Origin: Stictocephala bisonia
Lineage: Eukaryota; Arthropoda; Insecta; Hemiptera; Membracidae
Direction: 5' to 3'
DNA: 64,000 nt
NCBI GenBank assembly: GCA_035578905.1
Contig: JAQJVL010000057.1
Location: 930,001 to 994,000 of the forward strand
The notes beneath the pieces were generated by a model. The model was not told the DNA's origin. It saw only the letters and a program-made list of their open reading frames with translations, and searched no databases. A program made the position numbers and the translations under genes. Shown here piece by piece: positions 39,111 through 51,828 of this stretch (its first letter is position 1; every line of letters starts with the position of its first letter).

Positions 39111-42100
39111 CTGCTAAGTTGTTTTATGAACTAATTGTTTTCTATGGAGCTTTATTTGGAAGATTTATTCATGGTGGAAATGTGTGCAGCACTCACATTA
39201 ACAAGGCTGATATATATAAATGGTTCAACTGACAGTTTAATAAAATATTTATTTATATAAAAAAAGTATATAAAACTCATTTATAATCAAAACTAACAGG
39301 TTTAATGTTTCCCTGTTTATTAAACAAGAGATAACTAATGAATTTAACGATATGATTTTGTTAACTATTCATAGATAGGCTACAATTAAATAAACATAAA
39401 TTATAATTTTTTCATAAGCTATGGAAATAGAAGTCTGAATTTGTTCAAAACTACATTAGACTGTAGGTAGAGTTTATAAACTATATGATGAAGATTTAAC
39501 TTAAATGTTTCCGTGATTGTAATAGTAATTTTAATTTTATTTTATTTTAGTGGAAGGTACATGAAAACATGGATAAGGGTTTTAACTTTTTTTTTAAATT
39601 TGTTAATGATAGACTATCAGATGAGGAAGACAAAGGTTGTTGGACATTTGCCATCATTACGTGAAAATTACCAATCACGACGTTTCGATTTGATAAAACC
39701 CAAATCTTTTTCGAATGCTAAAAACTAAATTACATCTAAACAAACATGTTATAAAACGACGTTCTTAATCTAATAAATTTATCTACATTAATAATTATCT
39801 ACATTTTAACCTAGATCATAGAATGGGGTACAACAAAATGAACTTCTAAATATAAAAAAATGTTAACAGGGTGAAATTAATATAACCAATTAGGTGCTAT
39901 CAAGGTCACGATATCAACTATAAAATGTTAAAACGCTATTAAATTAATATTCCAATCAGACTGAAATAAGAATACATCAACTAATCATACATAAAATAAA
40001 TATATGGTAACTGAAAAACAAAATAATTTAAAATAACATTAAGCATGCACAAAAATAAGGGTTTTAATTGCATTTCCTAGTAAAACAAGTTTTTAATGTT
40101 TTTTGTTTAGCTTAGCAAGTATTTCTACAGGGATTCATACATTGTAACATTATTTTACTATATTTTGTCCGAAATATTTTTAGTAATGCGTAAATGCATG
40201 TAATTTTGTTAATCATGGGGTGTGGGGGAACATTCTATAAACTTCATACAGAAGCAATCGTCATTTCTGCCTTGTTGTGCGTTAAAAACGAACAGCTGAT
40301 AGTGGTTTTTTGAAATATTGTTTATCTGTCACACCAGTGTACTTGGAACCACAGCGAGAGCTATGTAGGTGGATCAAGTTGGTCTATGGTTGCTGTCCTG
40401 AGGTAAAGTCCATGGTTGCTGATGAGCAGTGGTCTGCGTGGTGGAGGACGCGGCTGGATGGATGCTGAGGGAATGGATGGCAGAGTCAACATGGTCGACG
40501 AAGGAGGCGGCAACTTCCCTCAGACAGCCAACCATATTTCAATTTTGAATTTCGTGTACTTTAAAATGTCTGGTAAAGTACATCACCGGAAGAGCTTCGC
40601 TTTGGTTTCAAACTCGTGGCTATGTTATATTTATTGTTTATGTCGTCCCCAATTGTGTGTAAAGCTTCCACTGAGTACTTACATTTTGTTCTAAATGTGT
40701 TTTGGACTGGTTTTCATTACATTACTAAATACTCGAAATCTTCGAGTCGTATAGAATAAGTTGGCGAATAACTTAGTGCCCTTGTATCTAACATGATTTG
40801 CTTCTAAATATCATTTGAATTTGGGTCGTAAAATGCTTACAATTGTAAGCAATTTTAATTACGGTGGCTTTAATATTAGATTATGGTGTATTAGTTTCCC
40901 AACCACTTCGACTCAGTATGACAAGTTAATGATGAGGCTCGGAGTGTACATTTCCATTCATCAACAACTTTTAAATAATCTTTTTACTTTTTATCAATTT
41001 CAACAAGTAGGTTCACCCACAGGAATAGACTCGGCAACATTGCGGTAAACAATTAGGGCACTCCCCCCCCTCCCGTTCTGTTTCCGCCATTCCCATTAGC
41101 CCATGTCGTGGTCTGCCGAGCATTCATTCCCCTTTGTACACGTAATACAGGGTAACAGAGTATAAAACGTAAGAAAGATAACGTAAAAATTCCAGTAAAA
41201 TATTTGTATTTCGAAATTCCATAAATTCGGAAACGATCAATAGGTTGCGGGGACCACAGATATCTGGTGTCTTGAGTACTACTTCCTGTGTTCCTGAGTG
41301 AATTCACAACAATATGTATTTGTGGTTAAATTAAACAATACCATGTGGATGGGGATGAATTAGAAAAATCATGTAAATGTGGGTTAAATCGAGATTTTAT
41401 GAATATATGAGTGAATGCTTGAAACCGAGTGAATCTAATGAATTTAAGATTGTCCGGATGGAAATGATAAGATGCATTAATGTAAATATATTTAAGAATT
41501 CGTTTTAGGGTAAATTCATTTATGAATTTCGTTGCATATGTCCGGATTCTAGAATATGATAGTGTATGTATTTATGTATTATTTATTCGAAATTTGAGTA
41601 TATTTGGGTGAATTAAGGGTGACCAGTATTTTCATCCATTCTAAAAATCAAATAATTTGTATTAGAAATTACTACGTATATAATGTTTAAGTGTAAAAAT
41701 ATACATTTCTTTTTTCAAAATTTGTTAATATATTTTGCTAATGTCATTGAAATCGTCTATTTTTGCGTTATAACACGTTGAACTTTTATGTCCTAAAAAT
41801 AAAGTTATAGATTTAAACAATTACATCTAAATTTCACATATTTAATGGGTAGGATCAGTTTCATAAATGTCATAGGTTTATTAATTAACTATTGTTTCAA
41901 GAAGTTGAAGTTAGTAAAAAAACACAATATTCATGCACCATTCGAGACCCTGATTCGTTTATCACCGACGATTGTCTTGATAATAAACATCGATTTGCTT
42001 AAATAGAAGTTTTCTTAGTCGTAGTCATGTGTCGTACAGTACGACACGTCCCAGACGTACACCTGTTGTTTGTCGCGGCGAGCCTTTTCACTTAATCAAA

Positions 42101-42379
42101 TTCCCAGTTTGATGCGATATTCGATAACACGTGAGCAAACAGTGGCGAGTGTTTGTCGCCATAACTGTGTTTGTTTTCTGCGGGCTAGACACACAGGCAC
42201 TTGTTGCATGATAATATTGTTGCCAGTGAATGTCATCGACTAATGGCATTACACAGACAATCGCCTACCTAGTGAATCCGATTTCATTGTTCAGTTAATT
42301 CTTTTATCTTTTTTACACTTAAATTGTTCAATTATTTTTACGGTACTCGATTATTATTATCCTGCTGTAGTTTAAACTA
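39111..42379. other. Mixed unique region left of the LINE
   Basis: AT-rich with GC-richer patches at about 40230-40520, 41020-41130 and 41960-42270. The frames at 40416-40694 (92 codons) and 41053-41307 (84 codons) have no recognisable domain. The last patch includes a perfect 9-bp-arm inverted repeat, GTGTCGTAC-A-GTACGACAC near 42027-42045, and might be 5' untranslated sequence of the LINE, or its insertion flank. Confidence 0.4.
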
Positions 42380-42381
42380 TT

Positions 42382-43431
42382 TTGTATTGTACTAGAATAT
42401 TATTGTTGTGCTGTAGTTTATTTCATCCTCATATAACACAACACAAAACAAATATAGCGAAAAAAAGTAAAATAAAAGTTAAGCAAAGGGAACAAAGTAA
42501 ATTTGTGAAACTACAACAAAAAACAACCGTGGAAGCTCAATGTGCCACGCGCACGGAAGGTATTGTTACAAAAAACAATTCCCAGGTACAATCTAATAAA
42601 GTAAAAAAGATTCATATTCTTGCTGATAGCTACGGTAAAGACTTGGGGCCACTTCTACAGGTGGAGCTGGGAGCAGCGTACAACGTGAGCTGTCACACGA
42701 TGCCTGGCGCGCCGCTCTCCCATCTCACTGACCACTTGGACGCGGACTGCGCATCCCTCGGTGCCGAAGACTGCCTCGTAGTAATTGGGGGGACTAATGC
42801 CCTGAGCTATACTTCTAGGGTAGACTTAAGTTGTGTTCAAAATATTATTCAAAAATCAACTAGTTGTTCAGTAGCTTTTGTAAATATTCCGTTAAGGTTT
42901 GATTCACCTCAACAAAACAAAACAATAAATATAGTAAATAGGAAAATCAGCCGATTATGTAATAAAAACCGTAACTGTTATTTTATTTCAACTTCTAATT
43001 TTAAAAGAGCTACCTATACAAATCATGATTTGCACATGAACAAACTAGGAAAACGATTATTGTGTAAGATTATTAAAAATAGTTTGTTAACTCAGGCAAA
43101 CTGCAACATAAGCGTAACCGGTTCAGCAGCTACAGATAACTCTTATCTCAGTCCACAGCATGTTACGATAGAGTCAGACACTAGCGTTGTTGATAATGAT
43201 CAGCAGACTAGAGTAAATATTGAAGAATTTACTTTTAGCAACACTATTAGTGATGTAAATACTACTGTAAATAATATAAGTGATAATGATAATTTAGCTA
43301 AGCCTGATAAGAGCCCCATTGTAAACAATGAGCGCTTCGCCATTAATGTAACTGGAGACTCGAGCCAAACTCCCCGAACTGATAGTTTTTTAGGTCTGTT
43401 GAAACACATTCCACCCCTAATTGTGAGGTAA
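42382..43431 (+). pseudogene. LINE ORF1 with SGNH hydrolase-like domain
   Basis: A 349-codon open frame with no good ATG at its start (it opens with TTG after an upstream TAA). The N-terminal 75 residues are Lys/Gln-rich and probably bind nucleic acid. From about residue 75 an SGNH/esterase-like domain follows: block I ILADSYGKDL (the GDS serine motif with Gly changed to Ala), block III VVIGGTNAL, and block V HDLHMNKLGKRLL with the conserved His. This fold is the known ORF1 type of CR1-group LINEs, where it is thought to act in RNP assembly or membrane association. The C-terminal 100 residues are Asn/Asp/Ser/Thr-rich and low in complexity. The frame is intact internally, but start loss makes it a probable remnant. 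Confidence 0.8.
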
Positions 43432-43433
43432 AT

Positions 43434-46287
43434 TGCATTAAACCGTCCTGCAGTGTAGATGAGCGTTGTATTGACGTGTTGTTTTGGAATGTACAATGCC
43501 TTTAAAATAAAATTGAATATCTTAGTTTTTTGGGGCAGCAATATAATACTAAAGTAATTACATTAGCTGAGCATTGGGCTAGAGGTAGCGATACTCAATT
43601 TGTGTCAATACCTGGTTACGAATTGGCAGCAATATATGGTAGACCAACCAGATTACACGGAGGGGTAGCCATTTTTGTTGAAAGTGGATGTTTATTTGAA
43701 ACTATCCCAAGCATTAGTGCTCTGTCTATTGAGATGGTTTGCGAAGTGGCTGCAATAAAACTCATTGAGGAAAATGTGATTATTGTAACTATTTATAGGC
43801 CTTATAATTATAATGTTGACTTTTTTGAAAAATTTTTGCACTGTTTTTATAATGTATTATTGATTGCTACGAAGTCTAAGAATAGTATTATGATTTGTGC
43901 TGATTTCAATGTTAAGTTTGGCAAAGGAGGCAGGTTTGAGCGAGAGTTACTTAACATGTTACATGCTTTTGGCTTGAGTATTACAGTAAGTGATATAACT
44001 AGACCGGGTCCACAGATAGGTCCTGGGAACTGTGTTGACAACATTGATCGTAGTCGGTGGGTGTCTTCTGTTGTTCACACAGTTTTATCAGATCATAATG
44101 CTTTTATTTGCAAAGCCATTTTAAAAGTAAAAATCACTCCTGCAACTCCACGTAAAACCCTAGAGAAGAGATTTGTTAGATCTATGAACGACTATAATAT
44201 AAAGGTTTTTGTAAATGCCTTAAAATCAATAACATGGTTTGATGTTTACTCTCCAGTAGATGTAGATGAAAAGTTTACAATATTTAATAGACTATTCATG
44301 TGGGCAGTTAACATAGCATTTCCTCTTTCTTCTCAAGTTTCGAAAATTAAAAATACTCATAATAAATGGTATACCCACGATCTGTTTAAACTTAAGCAAA
44401 AGTGTGATCAGCTTTATAATTTATCTAAAGTATACAAGTGTGATTATCTTACTAATAGTTACAAGCAATGTAAAAATCATTATAAAAAATCAATAATTCA
44501 GGCAAAACAAAGTTACTATTCTAAAGTTATCAACCAGTCTCATAATAAAGCCAAAAAAATGTGGGAAGTAGTTAATAATCTAACAAACTACAACTCTAAA
44601 AGCAATTCTACCGCGTGTGGAATTAAACCTGATGGTTTTAATGATTTTGTATTAGTCATGTGGAACAGCTTAAAGATAGTATAGCCCAAAGTAAATTTCC
44701 CAGCTCCCATTATTTGAAAACCATCAAAACTATCTCCACCCGTTTCTCATTTTCACATGTTAAAGTAGAAGATGTCTTTAATGCTATAAATAAGTTAAGT
44801 AACAGTAATTGCCTAGACATGTGTGGTGTAAATTCTTTAATTTTGAAATTGTCAGCCCCTTTTATAAGTGAAGTGTTATCATATGTATTCAATCAGTGCA
44901 TATATAATAGTGTATATCCGAGAGATCTCAAGAAAGTTAAAGTAATTCCAATTCCTAAAACGAATGATAAAAATGAAATACATAACTATCGCCCTATTTC
45001 AATTGTTCCAGTAATATCCAAGATGTTTGAATCATTAATTAATATGCAATTCTCTAATTACTTTGAGGACAATTTCCTTTTTACAGAAAAACAGTTTGGT
45101 TTTAGACCGAATCAAAGCACTGTTAATGCAATAAGTAACCTAGTAGATGGTGTAGTAAATGATCTTGAAAAAGGGCTATCTGTTTGTTTTAGATCTTATG
45201 ATATGACAAGAGCTTTTGACACGGTGGATCATGATTTACTGTGTCAGAAGCTTCGTTTTTATGGTGTTGACAGCCCTTCAGTAAAATTGATTGAATCTTA
45301 CTTGTCCTGTCGATCTCAATATGTTTGTTTGGGTACTTTGTTTTCTGGGGAGAGAGTGAGCCGATGTGGAGTTCCACAAGGTTCAGTTTTGGGACCTCTT
45401 CTCTTCAATATATATACATAAATGATTTGCCAGCCAATATTGATAATATGAGCAATAATGGGTATCTTTTTGCAGATGATTTTGGGCTGAAAGTCTCAAG
45501 TAATACATTTATAGGTGTTCACGATCAACTTAAAAATAGATCCTCAATTTTAGGAGACTGGTGCTCTGCCAACAACTTAGTTTTGAATGTCAATAAAACT
45601 CAAGAGATACATTTTTTTTACAGCAGCCCAAAAGTAAGCTTACAAACCGAAAAAGAATTATCTCTTAAATTTTTAGGTATCTGGCTGGAACCAAACTTGT
45701 CGTGGAAAACTCACACCGAACATGTATCAAGGAGGTTGTCAAAGGGTTTATATATGTTGCGTAGACTAAGTACATCTATAGATGTGGTGTGTTTATTGCA
45801 AGTATATTATGCTCAAGTTCACTCACACTTGTGTTATGGGGTGCAATTGTGGGGTAATAGCCAACATTCCATAAAACTTTTTATTTTGCAAAAAAGGGCA
45901 ATACGGATTATCTGCAATGCTGGCAGCAAAAGTCATTGTCGGCCCCTTTTTATCAGATTGGAAGTATTAACGCTACCCTCTCTATACATATTTCATTCAT
46001 TGTTATTTGTAAAAAACAATCAACAATTGTTCTCAAAAAATACCATTTATCATGAGCATGCAACGAGGCATAAAAGTAAAATTCGAACAATGAAGTATAA
46101 ACGCACCACATCTCAGAAAAATTGGTACTTTATGTCGACAAAATTATTTAACTATCTACCGGCATATGTTAGAGAATTGCACAATTCCCAGTTTAAAAAT
46201 AAAATTAGAAAGATTTTAGTTCAAGAATGCCTTTATGAAGTAAACAATTTTTTCCAAATTGATTTTAAAAAGTATTTTGAGATGTAG
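43434..46287 (+). pseudogene. LINE ORF2: endonuclease plus reverse transcriptase, broken
   Basis: Three frames together cover ORF2. The endonuclease (about 43470-44150) begins DVLFWNVQCL and hits TAA at 43503-43505; the frame then continues with LAEHW, GGVAIFV, IYRP, ICADFN (usually GDFN) and SDHNAF. A frameshift near 44640-44660 moves to the frame carrying RT blocks: KVIPIPK, NYRPISIVPVISKMFE, KQFGFRPNQST, DMTRAFDTVDH and GVPQGSVLGPLLFNIY. A second shift near 45405-45422, in a short TA run, leads to the frame with INDLP, LFADDFGL (the catalytic FADD box), the thumb region, LQKRAIRII and the C-terminus, ending with TAG at 46285-46287. Catalytic residues are largely kept, so decay is recent. 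Confidence 0.92.
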
Positions 46288-46440
46288 TTTACAATATATA
46301 ATTTATTATAATATAGGATACGATACAGGCATATTGTATTAGTTTTATTAATTTAGCATAGTAAATAGTCATAACTTGTGACAATGTCAATACGTTTTTT
46401 GTAAATGTGTGATGACAATAAATATCTTATGTCTTATAGA

Positions 46441-46500
46441 TACGATACTCATAGAGTCCGTGTGGCAAACTCAAAATGTTTGTCGTACTAATGAGTACCT
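46441..46500. other. Junction between the LINE and a minisatellite
   Basis: Short unique sequence with ATACGATAC on both sides of the LINE 3' end (46319 and 46441), a possible part of the 3' end or insertion site. Confidence 0.3.
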
Positions 46501-46975
46501 TAATTAGTTATAAAAGTCGCTTTTGACGATGAATAGGTGAACGAACCATAAAAGTTGCGTGAGGAAGGAAGGAGGGTCAGCCATAGCGTCGTGTGTGACG
46601 AAGTTAGGATAGGCGATCTATAACAGTTGAGGAAGTTTGTCAGGCCATTAAAGTCAAATGTGAGGAAGGATTGGTGATTGAGCTAAAAAGTTGCATGTGA
46701 CGAAGGCTAGATGAGCCATAAAAGAGTACATGTGAGTAAGGATAGATGAAGCATAACAATTACGTTTGAGGAAGAATGCTTGATGAGCCAAAAAAGTCGC
46801 ATGTGACGAGTGCTAGATGAGCCATAAGAGTTCATGTGAGTAAGGATAGATGAGCCATAACAATTGCGTTTGAGGAAAAAAGTCGCATGTGACCAAGGCA
46901 AGATGAGCAGTAAGATTTGCGTTTAAGTAAGAATTGATGAGATAAGAGTCCCGTGTTGGGAAGTTGAGTGAGCAG
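46501..46975. repeat. Degenerate ~34-bp minisatellite
   Basis: Roughly a dozen heavily diverged units of 33-37 bp built on GATGAGCCATAAAAG, then (TC)GCATGTGA and (C/G)GAAGG. Two alternating sub-types can be read, one with CATGTGAGTAAGGATA and one with CGTTTGAGGAAGAAT. Divergence shows it is much older than the neighbouring 60-bp array. Confidence 0.85.
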
Positions 46976-47574
46976 GGTAAATTATTAGTCATGTCTTGCA
47001 CTGTCGACTATTGATTGAACTGTATTAATATCCAGCCGTATCTCTTGCTTAATTGCGTTGTATCTTTTACTGAAACGTGACTTTGAAGTAGGTCTCATTT
47101 CGGTATTGGCCCATTCATTACGCTGGCCAGCTCCGTTTATCAAAGCCTGAGCACGTTATCGCTGCGACGTTCATGCTTACATTTCACGCACACAGACCCT
47201 AACTGGCCCGCAAGATACTGAATAAACACACGACATTTGTAAACCTAATAAAACGTTTTAAAATGCGTCTGATTTCATTAAATATTAATTACGATATCCG
47301 TACATTGGTTTCATTTTGTAATGTAAATATTCATTTCAATTTGTTGATTACAATAATTTGCTTATTTATGTATTTCTGCTATTTTTTTCTAAAATACGAT
47401 ATCCAAATAAAAGGAAGTTGTTATTAGTATAGAATTTCAAACGTGTCTAAACTCTTTAGACAGGTACCTGTACTTGTGAGTAGATGAATGTCTAACCAAG
47501 TACTGTAACAGTACTTAGGTTAGTATTAACTCGGCGAGAAATAACTCGAGTGCTTAATTACAATCAAAATTTGA
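46976..47574. other. Unique spacer
   Basis: A GC-richer stretch at 47020-47215 (with CATTTCACGCACACAGACCC) grades into AT-rich DNA. No frame or motif permits a call. Confidence 0.45.
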
Positions 47575-48179
47575 GATCAGTAGGTGACTGAGTCAACTAG
47601 GTTTGCGACAGCCTAAGCTCTGTTCGTCTCTAGCAATCAGCCGGTGACTGAGTCGACTAGGTTTGTGACAGCCTAAGCTCTGTTCATCTCTAGCAATCAG
47701 CTGGTGACTGAGTCTACTAGGTTTGTGACAGCGTAAGCTCTGTTCGTCTCTAGCAATCAGCTGGTGACTGAGTCTACTAGGTTTGTGACAGCGTAAGCTC
47801 TGTTCGTCTCTAGCAATCAGCCGGTGACTGAGTCTACTAGGTTTGTGACAGCGTAAGCTCTGTTCGTCTCTAGCAATCAGCTGGTGACTGAGTCTACTAG
47901 GTTTGTGACAGCGTAAGCTCTGTTCGTCTCTAGCAATCAGCCGGTGACTGAGTCTACTAGGTTTGTGACAGCGTAAGCTCTGTTCGTCTCTAGCAATCAG
48001 CTGGTGACTGAGTCTACTAGGTTTGTGACAGCGTAAGCTCTGTTCGTCTCTAGCAATCAGCCGGTGACTGAGTCGACTAGGTTTGTGACAGCCTAAGCTC
48101 TGTTCATCTCTAGCAATCAGCTGGTGACTGAGTCTACTAGGTTTGTGACAGCCTAAGCTCTGTTCATCTCTAGCAATCG
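47575..48179. repeat. 60-bp tandem array
   Basis: About ten copies at a strict 60-bp period, containing GGTGACTGAGTCTACTAGGT. CCGGTGAC and CTGGTGAC forms largely alternate (CCGG near 47640, 47820, 47940, 48060; CTGG near 47700, 47760, 47880, 48000, 48120), hinting at a 120-bp higher-order unit. Outer copies share GTCGAC, GCCTAAG and TTCATC, whereas inner copies have GTCTAC, GCGTAAG and TTCGTC. Confidence 0.97.
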
Positions 48180-48325
48180 AAGTTCATATTGATAAGTGCA
48201 GGGTCACGCACTTGATTGTACTCACTTTTTACTTATTTGTTAGTAGCTAAACTTTACAACTTTGTATGCCAAAAACAGGATTTTGAAGTTCAATAAGTTT
48301 GTTTTTACCTTGAGTTATTTCGAAT
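48180..48325. other. Short unique spacer
   Basis: Nothing recognised between the array and the LINE fragment. Confidence 0.5.
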
Positions 48326-48600
48326 TTGTTAGATCATGTGATGGGAGGAGAGATCCTGGTAAGGACAGCTGTGGAAGGAAAAGTTATAAGAAAGAGAGGA
48401 AAGGGAAGAAGAAGATATCAGATGGTGGGCAGTGTGAAAGTATCGGAGGGAAGTATGAGACGAAAAATCGACTTGCTCAAACGAGAGAGATTTGGCGTCT
48501 GCAGTCTGCAGCAAGACCTTCCTGAGGGCAGAACACCCTTAATGGTGATATTGTTGTTAATAATGATGATGATGACGATAGTAACTTAATCAATTCTACA
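48326..48600 (+). pseudogene. C-terminal fragment of a LINE polyprotein
   Basis: The frame starting at 48326 reads LDHVMGGEILVRTAVEGKV, then RKRGKGRRRYQMVGSV. This corresponds to the C-terminal tail known from many insect non-LTR polyproteins: a GH(V/I)xRGE-type start, an EGK(I/V)xGKRxxGRR basic motif, then a tryptophan-containing helix. After the coding end it finishes in ATGATGATGATGACGATAG, a simple 3' tail typical of such elements. Only the last 85 residues or so remain, as expected of a 5'-truncated insertion. It is unrelated to the LINE at 42.4 kb, whose C-terminus differs. Confidence 0.7.
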
Positions 48601-48755
48601 CTTTACCAACGATAATCTTCATATCTTTCACATCGCATAAATAAATATGATTATTATTGAAAGTTGAAAATAAACGTTGGCTTGTAGTTGATTTTTTCTC
48701 TTTTTTCATTTACATTAGTGTTGTAATTATTTTTTATCATTATCGGATTAAGACT
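48601..48755. other. AT-rich spacer
   Basis: No feature recognised. Confidence 0.5.
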
Positions 48756-48965
48756 GAACGACAATGTTGTACTCCTTGCTTCAGAGGATCTTCGTGTAAC
48801 CCCACCATTACCCCACGAGTTAAATCCATCTACCCTTGGCTCTCTCTCTCGGCGTTTAGCGTAATTGAAAGAACCCCGGCTACAAATAAACTCCATCGGC
48901 CGGCGCTCTAGACGTCGCGTGCGCCAGCTGCGGTATTTGTAAATTGCCGAAGCAATGATTTGAAT
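48756..48965. other. Candidate regulatory or conserved island
   Basis: A GC-rich block including GGCCGGCGCTCTAGACGTCG and TGCGCCAGCTGCGGTATTTG, ending in homeodomain-like AATATTAATCAG. Overlapping frames of 80-84 codons on both strands have no domain. It could also be a first exon or promoter. Confidence 0.28.
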
Positions 48966-50400
48966 AATTTAAATATTAATCAGATTTATTATTAGATTAA
49001 GGTCACGAACAGGCGAGTTTTACGTTACACTAAGCGAGGCTTTGAAATGTAGATGACTACTGATTTGAGATGGGGAGTTATCCTCTGGCAGACGGACTGT
49101 TCTTACCTTTACTGTAAAGGGGATGTTTATATGATTGATAAAATTAGGGGTGGATGAAAATTAAAAAGAATGCTAGATTATTTCAAAATATTTATTGTAA
49201 TAAATTACTATCCTTACTTTTCTTCAAAGCAATTTGATCAGTGCATATTATTATGTTATGATTTCAAATGAACATGGTGCTTATTTTTATTTAACTTTTT
49301 TTATAAAATGTCACACACTTATTTTAAAAGGTCTTAACTTTATCAATTTTAAAGTAATTTCAAACTTGTGTAGTGGAATAGTAATGAAAGGAGAGATTTA
49401 CACTGTTTTTAAACAAAACAAAGATTTAGTTCTTCTTAAATATTGATAAAAATATATTTAGTCGAACACTTCATTATAGTATATAAAATCAATGTGGATT
49501 ATGTTATAAAAATTTTATTTTATTACACTTTGTTTCAAATTTACTGTCGAACGTATAAAAATTTTTTATACAAGAATTAAATTAATAATTTTAATTAAGA
49601 TCGCCCTAAATTTTAAAATACGGTAGTAATCAAGTCAATGAATTAAGAAGAGTAAATTATGTTAAATTCTGGTCAACTGTGGAAGTTGGTTTGTAAATAT
49701 TGAATCACGCTTCAAAGAACGTAACGCGACGTATACACCCGTCTGTCTCTGTGGAGGCGTGATTGGAAGTAATTTTATTGGTTATCAGATAGGCGTTCCC
49801 AATACAACATTTAATATAAGTATCCTATTAGTGTGGCTATGTATAAATCAAAAGCATATATTTAATAAAAAATATATATAAGATAATTCAAAGTTTAATA
49901 CAGTATATCATTGTAAACAAAAATGATATAATAATACTGATGTTGGTTTAGACTGGACAGTAAAATGTACAGTTTCTTACCATAGATTCCGATTTGTACT
50001 TCGTCTTAAATTAGACTGTATACAATGACAGACAAGTAAATAAATATGGAAAAGATGAACATCTTAACTTATATTTATTTTTGTTAAAATAACGTACTAT
50101 AGACATTTTAAGGTAATAAAAAAACGCTCTTCCACAGACAAGAGAGAAAAAAGGTCCCAAGCAATAGTACGCTGAATGGATGTCGAGTAGGTCTCCAGTT
50201 CTCTGTGGCGATGGCCAGAACCGTCGTCAGTCCCTCTCCTCCCTCAACTCCTCAAATTTGAAGGATAAACATAGTAATTATTACTAAAAGAATTATAAAG
50301 ATCTACATTAGTAGTAACTGCCACTGAGGTGTTCGATACTGCTATGAGAAAGCGACTTCTGTTTAATTATTCTCTTTGGCTCTTCCTATTTCACGTACCC
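48966..50400. other. AT-rich unique region
   Basis: A 70-codon plus-strand frame at 49234-49446 has no recognisable motif. GC-richer patches occur at 49715-49800 and 50110-50260. No gene is supported. Confidence 0.45.
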
Positions 50401-51828
50401 ATCTGCCCTGCGTAAATAATGACACACGTTGACCCGCCCACTCACTCGAAAGATATATATATATATATGGCAGACTATGACACATATGACAGACGTTGAC
50501 CCACTCATTCACTCGAAGGATATATACGGCAGACGTTGACACATATGACATACGTTGTCCCACCCACTCGAAGGATATATACGGCAGACGTTGACATATA
50601 TGACATACGTTGACCACCCACCTACTCGAAGGATATATACGGAAGACGTTGACTCATATGACAGACGTTGACCCACCCACTCACTCGAAGGATATATACG
50701 GCAGACGTTGACTCATGTGACAGACGTTGACCCACCCACTAGAAGGATATATACGGCAGATGTTGACACATATGACATACGTTAACTCACGCAACCACTC
50801 GACGGACATATACGGCAGACGTTGACACATATGACATACGTTGACCCACGCAACCACTCGACAGATATATACGGCAGACGTTGACACATATGACCTACCT
50901 TGACCCACGCAACCACTCGACAGATATATACGGCAGACGTTGACACATACGACATACCTTGACCCACGCAACCACTCGACAGATATATACGGCAGACGTT
51001 GACACATATGTCATACGTTGACCCGAAGGATATATACGGCAGACGTTGACACATATAAGAGACGTTGACCCACCCACCCACCCGAAGTATATATACGGCA
51101 GACGTTGACACATATGACAGACGTTTACCTACACAACCTCTCGAAGGATATATACGGCAGACGTTGACACATATGACATACGTTGTCCCACCCACTCGAA
51201 GGATATATACGGCAGACGTTCACATATATGACATACGTTGACCACCCACCTACTCAAAGGATATATACGGAAGACGTTGACACATAAGACAGACGTTGAC
51301 CCACCCACTCACTCGAAGGATATATACGGCAGACGTTGACACATATGACATACCTTGATCCACCCACCCACTCGAAGGATATATACGGCAGATGTTGACA
51401 CATATGACATACGTTGACCACCCACCTACTCGAAGGATATATACGGCAGACGTTGACACATATGACATACGTTGACCATCCACCTACTCGAATGATATAT
51501 ACGGAAGACGTTGACCCACCCACTCACTCGGATGATATATACCGCAGACGTTGACACATATGACATACCTTGATCCACCCACCCACTCGAAGGATATATA
51601 CGGCAGACGTTGACACATATGACAGACGTTGACCCACCCACCCACTCGAAGGATATATACGGCAGATGTTGACACATATGACATACCTTGATCCACCCAC
51701 CCACTCGAAGGATATATACTGCAGACGTTGACACATATGACATACCTTGATCCACCCACCCACTCGAAGGATATATACGGCAGACGTCACATATGACAGA
51801 CGTTGACCCACCCACCCACTGACAGGAA
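50401..51828. repeat. ~59-bp satellite array
   Basis: About 25 copies with a mean period near 59 bp but varying from about 50 to 63 bp, built on GGATATATACGGCAGACGTT then GACACATATGACATACGTTG and a (CCCA)n stretch. Most length differences come from gain or loss of CCCA or ACTC in the short internal repeat. The left edge includes a TA expansion (50453-50467). Overlapping minus-strand frames of 70-155 codons are by-products. Confidence 0.96.

Larger units (their letters stand above)
42382..46440 (+). mobile_element. CR1/jockey-group non-LTR retrotransposon, inactive
   Basis: A near full-length plus-strand LINE: ORF1 with an SGNH-type domain, then ORF2 with an apurinic-type endonuclease followed by reverse transcriptase, then about 150 bp of AT-rich 3' sequence ending near GACAATAAATATCTTATGTC. 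ORF2 is broken by one stop and two frameshifts, so the copy cannot move itself. The 5' end is uncertain: ORF1 opens just after a TAA without an ATG and lacks the zinc-finger region often found ahead of this domain, so it may be 5'-truncated. No target duplication is evident. The clade is inferred from ORF1 type and RT motifs. Confidence 0.92.

Noticed and set aside
41053..41307. 84-codon frame near a C-rich stretch as a coding exon
   Set aside because: No similarity to any family I know, no splice sites in frame and low complexity at its end.
42382..46440. Host gene with reverse-transcriptase-like domains
   Set aside because: Domain order (SGNH ORF1, endonuclease, RT), overlapping ORFs, 3' AATAAA-type tail and multiple lesions fit a dead LINE, not a domesticated gene.
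47575..48179. CRISPR-like regular repeat spacing
   Set aside because: Copies are contiguous with no unique spacers, and the window is eukaryotic. The same applies to the other arrays.
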